Assembly (NCBI RefSeq): GCF_003711805.1
Contig: NZ_QXCP01000006.1
Span: 1 to 64,000, forward strand
DNA: 64,000 nucleotides
Origin: Brachybacterium sp. EE-P12
GTDB taxonomy: Bacteria; Actinomycetota; Actinomycetes; Actinomycetales; Dermabacteraceae
Direction: 5' to 3'
A program made the translations under genes and the position numbers. The notes under the pieces were generated by a model that worked only from the letters and a program-made list of their open reading frames with translations, had not been told where the DNA came from and ran no database searches. This document shows, one piece after another, positions 55,480-62,788 of the stretch (within the stretch, counting starts at the first letter, position 1; the number at the start of each line of letters is the position of its first letter).

Positions 55480-55986
55480 ATGGGGGCGCAGATGAGAACC
55501 CGTGGTCTCGACTGGTTAGCTCTCGCGGGCTGCGTGATCGCCTTCGTCGTCGCTGTGCTGCCCACCTACAAGGTTGAGTTCATGGCCTCGCCGGTGAGCT
55601 CAGAGGTCTTCGTGGAGAGAGTCTCATGGTTCTCCCCGCTGATCTTCGGGTACGGCGATCCCTTGCCCATCGTGGCCGGAGTGCTGCTCGCCGTGATCCT
55701 CCTCTGCTCGCTCTTGGGAGCCTTCGGCAGCAGCCGCCCAGGGGTCCTCGTCGTGCTCTCAGCGGTGGCTCTTGTGGTGATGGGTCTTGACGTGCTCATC
55801 TTCGGCTCTGGCCTCCTCTTCGGGAGCGGTGGCATCCGTGGTGTGGCAATCGCCGCGCCAGCCGGAGCAGCTCTTGTGCTCGTCGCGTCGGTGCTGTCGT
55901 TCAGCAGCAGGCGGCGAGGTTCCAAGGCGCAGCCGGAGCAGGCCGTCGATAGCGTTGCCCCTCAGGGGGTGCATTTCGAGCGCTAA
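55480..55986 (+). CDS. Four-helix membrane protein
   Basis: A 168-residue protein with four membrane helices (WLALAGCVIAFVVAVLPTY; LPIVAGVLLAVILLCSLLGA; GVLVVLSAVALVVMGLDVLI; GVAIAAPAGAALVLVASVLS) and a basic C-terminus. The ATG immediately follows the stop of the C39-like gene (zero gap); ATG at 55492 is an alternative. Co-transcription is very likely. It might anchor, export or protect against the upstream product. Confidence 0.7.
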   Translation: MGAQMRTRGLDWLALAGCVIAFVVAVLPTYKVEFMASPVSSEVFVERVSWFSPLIFGYGDPLPIVAGVLLAVILLCSLLGAFGSSRPGVLVVLSAVALVVMGLDVLIFGSGLLFGSGGIRGVAIAAPAGAALVLVASVLSFSSRRRGSKAQPEQAVDSVAPQGVHFER

Positions 55987-56128
55987 GCCTCCCTCCTGTG
56001 CGACCTGTCGCTCGTGGTGGGGAGCCCGCCGCGCTCCTCGCGGAGGTCGAATACCTCGGAGCCTGACCCGGTGATCTCTTCCGACGGATCCTCGCCCGAA
56101 TGTCCCCTCTGTCCAGTATCTTTCCGCC

Positions 56129-56830
56129 ATGACCGACGATCAGCTGCAGCGCGTCCTCGACGCCGTGCGCACCGACCTCGGCGACCCCAACACCTGGGGC
56201 GCGCCGGTGGAGATGCGCGACTCCCTGGCGCTGTGCGCCCTCAACTCCGTCCACAGTCTCCGTGCCGGGACGCCGTCCGTGCGCCGGGTGCTCCGGCACT
56301 ACCGCGACCACCGCGCCGCGGCCGGCGCTGATCCCGAGAAGGACTCGGGCCCCGACCTGCGCGCCGTCATCGACGCTGCCGGTGGACCGGTGAGCTTCTC
56401 GGGCGACGTCACGCAAAACCACTCGAAGCTGCCGGGGACGAAGCGCCTGCGCGCCGAGGGGATCTACGAGGCGCTCGGGAACCTCGAGCAACTGAGCATC
56501 ACGACCGCGGAGCAGCTGCGCGAGCACGCTGAGGATGACGACGCACGCCGCGCCTGGACCCGCGTGACGGGTCTGGGCCCGCTCTCCTGGCAGTACCTGC
56601 TCATGAACGCCGGCGTCGGCTCGCTGACGAAGCCGGACGTCATGATCCGCGGCTTCCTCAGGCGCGTACTCGGCAGGCAGGTCTCGGTGTCTCGAGCGAC
56701 CCAGCTGCTCACCGCTGCTGCGGCGGAGCTCGGCGTCGAGGTCCGGGCGCTCGACCGTGCGATCTGGCTCCACGAGTCGCCCTCCGGCGTCTCGGCCCCC
56801 ACCACCACGAGCACCGAGGAGCGAGCATGA
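56129..56830 (+). CDS. HhH-GPD-like DNA-glycosylase-fold protein
   Basis: A 233-residue protein with a helix-hairpin-helix centre (RVTGLGPLSWQYLLMNAGV) followed by KPDVMIRGFLRRVLG, the position of the GPD Asp in endonuclease-III-like folds. There is no iron-sulphur cluster and the catalytic Lys is not evident, so it may be a DNA- or nucleotide-binding member with other chemistry. The next gene overlaps its stop (ATGA). It could belong to a defence module; no known system is recognised. Confidence 0.65.
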   Translation: MTDDQLQRVLDAVRTDLGDPNTWGAPVEMRDSLALCALNSVHSLRAGTPSVRRVLRHYRDHRAAAGADPEKDSGPDLRAVIDAAGGPVSFSGDVTQNHSKLPGTKRLRAEGIYEALGNLEQLSITTAEQLREHAEDDDARRAWTRVTGLGPLSWQYLLMNAGVGSLTKPDVMIRGFLRRVLGRQVSVSRATQLLTAAAAELGVEVRALDRAIWLHESPSGVSAPTTTSTEERA

Positions 56831-57060
56831 TCCCCGCAGGGCGCACCATCCAGGCCGGCGACATCCGGTCCATGCAGAGCGCGGGCAGCGTCCGCTTCGA
56901 GCACCGCGGCACCGTCTACGAGGGCATTGTCCAGTGGATCGAGGACAACGACTCCCCGCTGTCGCATGAGAAGCGATACCCCGGCTGCGTGAGCCTCATG
57001 CTCAGCTCGAGCCAGACCGTCAACGACCTACCGAAGACGGCGTCCGTCGAGACCCTCTGA
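56827..57060 (+). CDS. Small protein coupled to the HhH-GPD-like gene
   Basis: A 77-residue protein (IPAGRTIQAGDIRSMQSAGS, RFEHRGTVYEGIVQWIEDND, SLMLSSSQTVNDLPKTASVE) with beta-strand character. Its ATG overlaps the upstream stop (ATGA), so the two are translated together. I recognise no family. Possible partner or accessory subunit. Confidence 0.65.
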   Translation: MIPAGRTIQAGDIRSMQSAGSVRFEHRGTVYEGIVQWIEDNDSPLSHEKRYPGCVSLMLSSSQTVNDLPKTASVETL

Positions 57061-57492
57061 GGGCGGCTCGCTCGCTCAGGCGCGCCTCAGCGCGTCCAGC
57101 CGGGGCTCGATGTCCTCGGCCACGACCACTCCTCTCTTCTATGGAGAGTCTGCTCGCCATAGCAAGCCGTTATGGCGAGCAGACTCGTCATAGGGCCGTG
57201 ACCTCTGTGCTCCGGCGGCCCGTCGCCGACTTGTGGTCCGGAACCCCGCGCCGGCGCAGTCCCACCACCCAACAACACCCGGACGACAGCTGTTCGGAAC
57301 GTCGCCTACCCGCGTAGAATGGCCTGGTAAGGCCTTGTTCTGACGAGAATCGGGTGCCGGTGACGACCCAGGATTCGGATCACCTGCGACGTCCGTGAGC
57401 CCTCTCGCGGAGGCCGCACGCATTCTACTTTCGAGAGGCGATGGCTCGACCTTCGAGTTTGCCCCCCTTGATATTGAGGAGTGAACCTAGTC
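57061..57492. other. Intergenic region, 432 bp, with a long palindrome
   Basis: No gene is seen. It contains the inverted repeat at 57,140-57,192 and an AT-rich stretch with a GAGGAG ribosome-binding site before the next secreted-protein gene. Confidence 0.5.
57140..57192. repeat. Long inverted repeat with 16-bp perfect arms
   Basis: GAGTCTGCTCGCCATA (57146-57161) pairs exactly with TATGGCGAGCAGACTC (57171-57186) around a 9-base loop. The pairing extends outward (TATG with CATA) past a two-base mismatch. It shares the TATGGCGA core with the 60-bp palindrome at 44,507. Confidence 0.9.
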
Positions 57493-57897
57493 GTGACTGA
57501 AAAGCGCATGTCTGTGACTCCTGTCTGGAAGAAGATTCCAGTGATTGCCGCCGCGTTGGCAACGGCAATCCTCATTCTGGGACCTTCCGTATCTGCTCAG
57601 GCGGCAACGTATACTTACGCGAATGATGCCCGACTCGCGTCGGGGGCTGAAATCGATAGCGGCACTCGTCCCGCTATTAGCGGAGGGTCAGTGCAAGTTA
57701 CTTTGGGGGTTTCGGTAGATCAGTACATTAGGACATACTACCCGGCTCCTGGCTTTGTTGAGATTGGGAAAAATGTTACCGGTGCTGGTCAGGTCGGGAA
57801 CCTAACGCACGAACGCGTGAAGAACGCCACGAGTGGGTGTGGCTGGTATGACAGCGGTGGGGGCGTTGCGAGTATCACATGCAAGATGAGGACTTGA
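57493..57897 (+). CDS. Small secreted protein of unknown function
   Basis: A 134-residue precursor with a signal peptide (KKIPVIAAALATAILILGPS, cut near SAQA-ATYT) and a mature part rich in Gly, Thr and Ser strands (GGSVQVTLGVSVDQYIRTYY, FVEIGKNVTGAGQVGNLTHE) with two Cys near the end (SGCGWYDSGGGVASITCKMR), probably a disulphide. GTG at 57493 is taken as start. Codon use is AT-richer than the chromosome. The next gene encodes a membrane protein. It looks like a toxin- or bacteriocin-type cargo, without a recognised family. Confidence 0.7.
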   Translation: MTEKRMSVTPVWKKIPVIAAALATAILILGPSVSAQAATYTYANDARLASGAEIDSGTRPAISGGSVQVTLGVSVDQYIRTYYPAPGFVEIGKNVTGAGQVGNLTHERVKNATSGCGWYDSGGGVASITCKMRT

Positions 57898-57943
57898 TGG
57901 GAGTACTCCCAGTCGTGTTGTATCGGCGAGGCGGTGGCGTGGG

Positions 57944-58411
57944 ATGAGAATGATACTAGGATTCCTTGCAGGGGCAGCAATCGCGATTGTGAACTGTCTT
58001 CTCGTTGGGGTCGGCTCGATCCAGGCTTCCGGAAGCAAATCTGGGGCTGTCTATGATCTAAACAACACGGTTGTAGCGGTCACTGAACCGCGACTGCCCA
58101 TCCTTTCCTCATTATCAATCGTGGCCTCAAGTGCGCTGTGTGTTGCGGTGATCGTGATACTTGCTAGTCGCTATAGTCCCGGGGCTCGTGCTTGTGTTCG
58201 TCTTGGATACTCGGTGCTTGGTGTGATTGCGATCGTGATGGCGTATTCGATGATGGATGTGCCACCGGAGGGGTTCCTTGAGGGGTGGCGTGGCTGGGTT
58301 GTTGAAGGTGGCTCCTTGCCGGTGTTCCAACTCTGCGTGGTCGCCGCTGTTGTCAGTCTTCTTATGGGAGTGGGTAGGCGAGCGAGAGCAATTGAGGTTC
58401 CGTCTTCTTGA
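57944..58411 (+). CDS. Membrane protein following the secreted protein
   Basis: A 155-residue protein with four membrane helices (ILGFLAGAAIAIVNCLLVGV; ILSSLSIVASSALCVAVIVI; VRLGYSVLGVIAIVMAYSMM; VFQLCVVAAVVSLLMGVG). It lies 47 bp after the secreted-protein gene and shares its AT-rich codon use. A role as immunity or transport partner is possible but unsupported by homology. Confidence 0.65.
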   Translation: MRMILGFLAGAAIAIVNCLLVGVGSIQASGSKSGAVYDLNNTVVAVTEPRLPILSSLSIVASSALCVAVIVILASRYSPGARACVRLGYSVLGVIAIVMAYSMMDVPPEGFLEGWRGWVVEGGSLPVFQLCVVAAVVSLLMGVGRRARAIEVPSS

Positions 58412-58552
58412 AATGCGGCAAAGGCTGAGGTGAACATAGAGTCTGGTGATCACTCTTGGCTTAGGTGCCGCTTAGTGATCGGCGCTCCCTGCGGAGTCTC
58501 GCAATGCATTTTGACATGAAGCGGCAGAACAATTGCAATCACTCGGCGCGAT

Positions 58553-58588
58553 GCCGCCATGGAGCCTTCTTTGCGCTTCATGGCGGCG
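58553..58588. repeat. Hairpin at the left edge of the SRAP remnant
   Basis: GCCGCCATGGAG (58553-58564) pairs with CTTCATGGCGGC (58577-58588), one mismatch, 12-base loop. It lies between the membrane-protein gene and the SRAP debris. Confidence 0.7.
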
Positions 58589-58625
58589 TTCTGCGTTTAT
58601 AGCAATGTCGGCCGCTGTTGTCGCC

Positions 58626-58718
58626 GTGACGCTTGTGACCGATGCGGTGGACCGCCAGGTCAACAACGCCCGGAAGGTCGATTGCGCCGACCCCTCGCTG
58701 ATCGAGCCGATCGAGCTC
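58626..58718 (+). pseudogene. SRAP 3'-end remnant (copy 2)
   Basis: The frame reads VTLVTDAVDRQVNNARKVDC and then ADPSLIEPIEL, nearly the same as the C-terminus of the SRAP gene at 50,539 (VSREVNNARKVDRTDPSLIE). No start or catalytic N-terminus is present. The region from 58,412 to 58,746 otherwise holds no gene. Confidence 0.85.
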
Positions 58719-58746
58719 GACCAAGTCACCCTCCGGTCTGCGACCG

Positions 58747-59559
58747 TCAGGGCCTCGCGATGTGCTGGGCGATCAACGCGGCCATGCGGGGCCGTTCCAC
58801 GTGGCTGGGCACGGGCCTCGGACTGGACCTTCTCGAGAGCGTGCTCGCCAGCTCGTGCAGAAGGCGCGCCCCGTCCAGGCTGTAGCCGCGCAGCGGGGCC
58901 TTATCGAGCCGTCATGGTGCATCGGGGTGCGCTTGGTGGATCTCCATCAGGGAGTGCAGATCGGCGAGATCTCTGGGGTCTGAGAGGCCGCGGGCCTTCC
59001 AGCTGTGTGCCTTCAGCACGACGGCCACGTCGAGTCGCGGGACCCGCGTGCGGAACTCGATGGGGGTGCCATCCAGCAGCTCCGCAGACACATCCAGCAC
59101 CAGCCCGGGCCCTGACAGCGCCAAGGTGAGCTCGGGCAGCGTATCGACCTGTCCGAGACCAGGGACGTCCTTCGGTCGGATGCCGCGTGAGCTGTCGGTG
59201 CGGGGCATCAAGACGTTGATCTCGATCTCCTGGCCGCTACCGGCCGGCTTGGTGAAGAGGTTCCCGCCCTTCTTCTCGAAGTCATGTGTCAGCAGATGCT
59301 GGGCGAGGGGGCCGATGACCTCCACGCTCTCGACAGCCGCATCGGCGTCGCGCGTCGATCGGAGCACAGCCCCGGGTATCGGGTAGGCGAGCTGAAGCAT
59401 GCGCACCATGTAGCCGCCGATGATGCAGTACCCGGCGTCGGGTGCTGCCTGCGCGATAGCGGCCAGCCCGGGCAGGCCGAGCGAATCCGCATGGTTCGTC
59501 GCGCGTGGGCTCGGACCTGGACTACCTCGTCCCGGCTCACCTCGCACCCACGATCGCAT
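58747..59559 (-). pseudogene. abiEii: AbiEii-type nucleotidyltransferase toxin with an in-frame stop
   Basis: The frame has an NTase core: YCIIGGYMVRMLQLAYPIPG then LRSTRDADAAVES (GG...RxTxDxD), and LDVAVVLKAHSWKARGLSDP-RDLADL. This matches AbiEii toxins, partners of AbiEi in type IV toxin-antitoxin/phage-exclusion modules. A TGA at 58912-58914 ends it after 215 codons, but the same frame continues for 54 coherent codons (RLDKAPLRGYSLDGARLLHE, SHVERPRMAALIAQH) to TGA 58747. It is therefore a nonsense-truncated gene, although the NTase motifs lie before the stop. The start overlaps abiEi by 23 bp. Confidence 0.75.
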
Positions 59560-60508
59560 CAGCGAGCTTCTGGGCAGCTGGTTCGCTGTCGATGTCGGCG
59601 CTGCTGAGCAGGTCCCAGAGCACGATCAGCGGGTCTGCGAGGGGCAGGTCATCCCCACCACCGGCAGCGCGCCCAATGCTCGTCAGCTGCCAGAGCGTCG
59701 GGTCCCTTGGCACGCAGGTGACGAGGGTGGCCTCGTCGAGCGGTGCCGGGGCGAAGCCGTCTCCTGTCAGGTCCACGGGCTCACGTACGTAGACGCGCGC
59801 GCTCGTCGGGAGCTTCCAGGGCGCGATGATGTCTGCAGCGACGTCGCCGCCGACGAGCGGCTGCAGGTCGAGCGAATCCGTCACGGTGCAGGACGTGACC
59901 GCCTGCTCTCGGGCATCGGCGAGTCCGTACCAGCCGAACTCCTGCCCGCCGGGACCGGGGTAGTCGTCGATCCAGTGCTCGAGCAGGGCGCGCCGGTCTC
60001 GGGCGATGACACCGTCGCCGGAATCGACCACGAGGTCCCCGAGGCGGCGCAGTGCGCTGGAGACTGCCTGCTGGCTGGTGTGAAGGGGTGCGGCGATGTC
60101 ACTCTGGCGCGCCGGGGTCTCGGCGAGCAGGAGATAACGCTCGAGTGCCCAGCGAACCCACGCCGGTCGTCCCCGATGTCGTGGCTGCGGTCGGGGAGCG
60201 GGATCTGCCTGGTCGCCGGCTGTGTACGTCCGGCCCTCATGGATCAGCCGGATGGGGTGCGCGGTGAGGATGTCGAGCTCGCCCGCGTCGGCGCGGGAAA
60301 CGATGGACGGCGTCGCCGAGTCGCCCACCAAGAGCGCCCCGCGCCGGCGGGCCAGGGCGTTCCTGACATAGCCCGCGTCGAGGCGATTCACCGCACGGGC
60401 AGGCGAGACTTCGAAGCGGGTGCCGTGCGTCGCCCGGAGCAGCCAGGAACCCTCCCTGGAGCCGTCGGTGACAGAGAGCTCGAGCTCTCCAAGGAGCAGT
60501 TCGGCCAC
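59537..60508 (-). CDS. AbiEi-type antitoxin/regulator
   Basis: About 323 residues. A winged-helix segment in the middle (RQSDIAAPLHTSQQAVSSAL-RRLGDLVV) and the C-terminal part fit AbiEi-like antitoxins, which repress their operon through wHTH domains and neutralise AbiEii. The GTG at 60508 is the first start after the divergent mcrC debris and has a weak ribosome-binding site; the N-terminus is uncertain. Its 3' end overlaps abiEii by 23 bp, so both are one operon. Confidence 0.6.
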   Translation of the reverse strand: MAELLLGELELSVTDGSREGSWLLRATHGTRFEVSPARAVNRLDAGYVRNALARRRGALLVGDSATPSIVSRADAGELDILTAHPIRLIHEGRTYTAGDQADPAPRPQPRHRGRPAWVRWALERYLLLAETPARQSDIAAPLHTSQQAVSSALRRLGDLVVDSGDGVIARDRRALLEHWIDDYPGPGGQEFGWYGLADAREQAVTSCTVTDSLDLQPLVGGDVAADIIAPWKLPTSARVYVREPVDLTGDGFAPAPLDEATLVTCVPRDPTLWQLTSIGRAAGGGDDLPLADPLIVLWDLLSSADIDSEPAAQKLADAIVGAR

Positions 60509-60529
60509 TTCGATGCCGAGGACAGCACC

Positions 60530-61144
60530 CTGCTGACGCTCGGCGCTCTGGTGCGGGACATGTGCGCGCCCGAGCACGCCCCGGGCGAGGCCGAGCTGCC
60601 GAGGACCCTGCGGGACGAGTGCGCACTGCGCCGGCTCTTCGAGCAGGTGGTGCGCGGGTTCTACCGGCACCATCTCGGACCTCTCGGCTACGCCGTCGCG
60701 GCCGAGCGGCGTCCGTGGCCGGCTGCCGGGGATCCTGCCGATCTCGCGTTCCTGCCGCACCTCAACGCCGACGTGGTGATCCGCGGCCATCGGCAGCAGG
60801 TCATCGTGGAGTGCAAGTTCGCCCCCGTCTTCACCCGCCACCAGGGCAAGACGATGATCAAGCCCGACTACGTCCGCCAGCTCGTCTCCTACGCCTCCGA
60901 CTTCCGCGGCGAGTTCGAAGGGGCGACCCGAGCAGTGCTGCTCGGCGCGCTCATCCAAGGATCCACAGGCCGCGACCTCGACGTCGAGATCGACCGCCTA
61001 CCCATCGCAGTGCGGCAGGTCGACCTCTCGACCGGCCCTGACGCTATCCGTGCGGCGCTGACGGCCTCTCTGCAGCACCTCGTGAGTGCCTCGTCCTCAA
61101 CAGACTCGGCGATGACGAGGTGCCCGACCATCACGTTGGGGTAG
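60530..61144 (+). pseudogene. C-terminal remnant of McrC-like restriction protein
   Basis: The frame (VRDMCAPEHAPGEAELPRTL, ALRRLFEQVVRGFYRHHLGP, FLPHLNADVVIRGHRQQVIV-ECKFAP) matches the C-terminal half of McrC, including the PD-(D/E)xK-like pattern D-VVI...ECKF. The N-terminal half is missing: the region upstream is occupied by the oppositely oriented abiEi gene. No mcrB gene is present. A relic of a type IV (modification-dependent) restriction system. Confidence 0.65.
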
Positions 61145-61164
61145 CCAAGGCCGCCGGAGGGACC

Positions 61165-61256
61165 GCAGCGACGCTCGTGGTCTCCCCGGCGACCTGCGAG
61201 GTCAGCAGCCCCGGAAGGTCGAGTGCACCGACCCCCTCTGGTCAAGACCGTCGAGC
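61165..61256 (+). pseudogene. SRAP 3'-end remnant (copy 3, degenerate)
   Basis: The DNA aligns with the end of the SRAP gene (51,166-51,258) with about one-base gap: shared blocks include GCGACGCTCGTG, TGCGAGGTCA-like CGCGAGGTCA, CCGGAAGGTCGA and GCACCGA. No frame is open through it, so it is older debris than copy 2. Confidence 0.7.
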
Positions 61257-61301
61257 GGAACAGAGGCAGTCGAGGCCGAAGGATCCTCACCTCGGACGAG
61301 A

Positions 61302-61316
61302 TACCAATAGTTGGTA
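61302..61316. promoter_or_regulatory. ParD-type palindromic operator
   Basis: TACCAA-TAG-TTGGTA, a perfect 6-bp inverted repeat 11 bp upstream of the parD ATG, the usual place for autoregulation by a ribbon-helix-helix antitoxin. Confidence 0.75.
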
Positions 61317-61326
61317 ATCTTGCCGC

Positions 61327-61560
61327 ATGGCTCAGAACACCTCCATCAGTCTCGACGATCACTACGCAGGCTTCCTCGCCGAGGAGGTCGCCTCGGGCCG
61401 CTATCGCACCTCCAGTGAGGTGATCCGCGCGGGCCTGCGCCTTCTCGAGGACCACGAGTCGCAGATGCGCGCACTGCGCTCGGCGCTCGTGGCCGGCGAA
61501 GAGAGCGGCGCGCCCGAGGTGCTGGACATCGACTCCTTCGTCGCCGGCAAGAAACGTTGA
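61327..61560 (+). CDS. parD: ParD-type antitoxin
   Basis: A 77-residue ribbon-helix-helix antitoxin: SISLDDHYAGFLAEEVASGR, YRTSSEVIRAGLRLLEDHES and the acidic C-terminal part that binds the toxin. It binds its own operator (61,302-61,316) and neutralises ParE. Its stop overlaps the TTG of parE, so translation is coupled. Confidence 0.9.
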   Translation: MAQNTSISLDDHYAGFLAEEVASGRYRTSSEVIRAGLRLLEDHESQMRALRSALVAGEESGAPEVLDIDSFVAGKKR

Positions 61561-61862
61561 GCACTCTGCTCTTCACGCCCGGCGCACGTGACGACCTCTC
61601 GGAGATCTGGGACCTCACCGAGGAGCGCTGGAACGCGGCACAGGCGGAAACCTACGTTCTCGAGCTCCACGCCGCGGCTGAGCGCGTCGCGGAGGACCCC
61701 GCTCGAGGGCGACCCGCGGACGAGGTTCGTACGGGGTACCGCCGCTACGGGATCGGCTCCCACCTGCTCTTCTATATCGTGCGCGAAGACGCTGTCGTCA
61801 TCGTGAGAATCCTGCATCAGCGTATGGATCCCACTCGGCATCTCTGGGGGACTGATGCATGA
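61557..61862 (+). CDS. parE: ParE-type toxin
   Basis: A 101-residue RelE/ParE-superfamily toxin: LLFTPGARDDLSEIWDLTEE, LELHAAAERVAEDPARGRPA and YRRYGIGSHLLFYIVREDAV-VIVRILHQRMD are family motifs. ParE toxins poison DNA gyrase. The start is the TTG at 61557 within the overlap TTGA with parD. It looks complete and is likely functional, unlike nearby debris. Confidence 0.9.
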   Translation: MSTLLFTPGARDDLSEIWDLTEERWNAAQAETYVLELHAAAERVAEDPARGRPADEVRTGYRRYGIGSHLLFYIVREDAVVIVRILHQRMDPTRHLWGTDA

Positions 61863-62041
61863 TCAGGTGTCCGCTGGAATCGGGTCGACGGGCACACTGG
61901 AGACGTCGATCCATGCAGCTTTCGGGTAGGCCTACGGCTTCGCGCGCTGCTGGCTCCTCACGGCGCGGAGAGCGCCGCTCGACAGACCGGCCCCGATGCC
62001 GGGCGCGGCGAGCTCGAGTGCCGCGAGCCGTCCCTGGCACC

Positions 62042-62677
62042 ATGAGCACCATGAGCACGTCCACCGCGCCCCGCATCCTCCTGTTCATCGGCGACTCGAT
62101 CACCGACTGCGGCCGACGGGAGGACCCGGACGGCCTCGGCCACGGCTACGTGCGAATGTTGGCCGAGGAGCTCCGTGCTCGCGAACCCGACACGACGGTC
62201 CTGAACCGCGGCATCAGCGGGCACAAGGCCGCCGACCTCGTGGCCCGCTTCGAGCAGGACTGCCTCGGCCTCGCCCCGGACCTGGTGACGGTCTACATCG
62301 GCGTGAACGACTCCTGGCACTACACGACGGGGCGCGACGAGCACGTGGACGAGGAGTCCTTCGAACGGGACTATCGGTGGATGCTCGACCAGATCGCCGA
62401 GCACCTGCCGGGGACCGCGGTGACCCTGGTGGTGCCCTTCGTCGCGGACGTCGACGAGGACGTGCGCCGGATCCACGACGATCTCGATCCGAAGGTCGCG
62501 ATCATCCGTCGCCTCGCCCTGGAGCACGGCCACACCCTCGTCGACCTCGAGCAGCTCCTCGCCGGCGTGCTCGCCACAGGGATGCCTCCCGAGCGGTTCG
62601 CCGAGGACGGCGTGCATCCCACCCCGATCGGGCATCGCGCCATCGCCGACGCCTGGCTCGACGCCGTTCGCCCCTGA
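62042..62677 (+). CDS. SGNH/GDSL-family esterase/hydrolase
   Basis: A 211-residue intracellular-type SGNH hydrolase: block I FIGDSITDCGRREDPDGLGH (Ser), block II RGISGHKAADLVARF (Gly), block III VTVYIGVNDSWHYT (Asn), block V EDGVHPTPIGHRAIADAW (Asp, His). It cleaves esters of unknown nature. ATG at 62042 or 62051 with weak ribosome-binding sites. The 180 bp upstream after parE contain no gene. Confidence 0.9.
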   Translation: MSTMSTSTAPRILLFIGDSITDCGRREDPDGLGHGYVRMLAEELRAREPDTTVLNRGISGHKAADLVARFEQDCLGLAPDLVTVYIGVNDSWHYTTGRDEHVDEESFERDYRWMLDQIAEHLPGTAVTLVVPFVADVDEDVRRIHDDLDPKVAIIRRLALEHGHTLVDLEQLLAGVLATGMPPERFAEDGVHPTPIGHRAIADAWLDAVRP

Positions 62678-62788
62678 GCCTCCACCCCGCAGAGCGCGCA
62701 CAGTGCCGGAGCCGCCCCCGGCGAGCGCCCGGGACCGGTGAGCACCGCAGATCGTCGAGCCTCCCGGACCAGGGAGCATCCGGGACCG

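Noticed and set aside
58912..58914. Selenocysteine or programmed readthrough at the abiEii TGA
   Set aside because: No selenocysteine insertion hairpin or related genes are seen, and neighbouring genes are decaying, so a plain nonsense mutation is simpler.
59420..60500. Plus-strand frame leading into the McrC fragment
   Set aside because: Before about 60,530 it is antisense to abiEi and has no McrC similarity; only its end is real gene debris.
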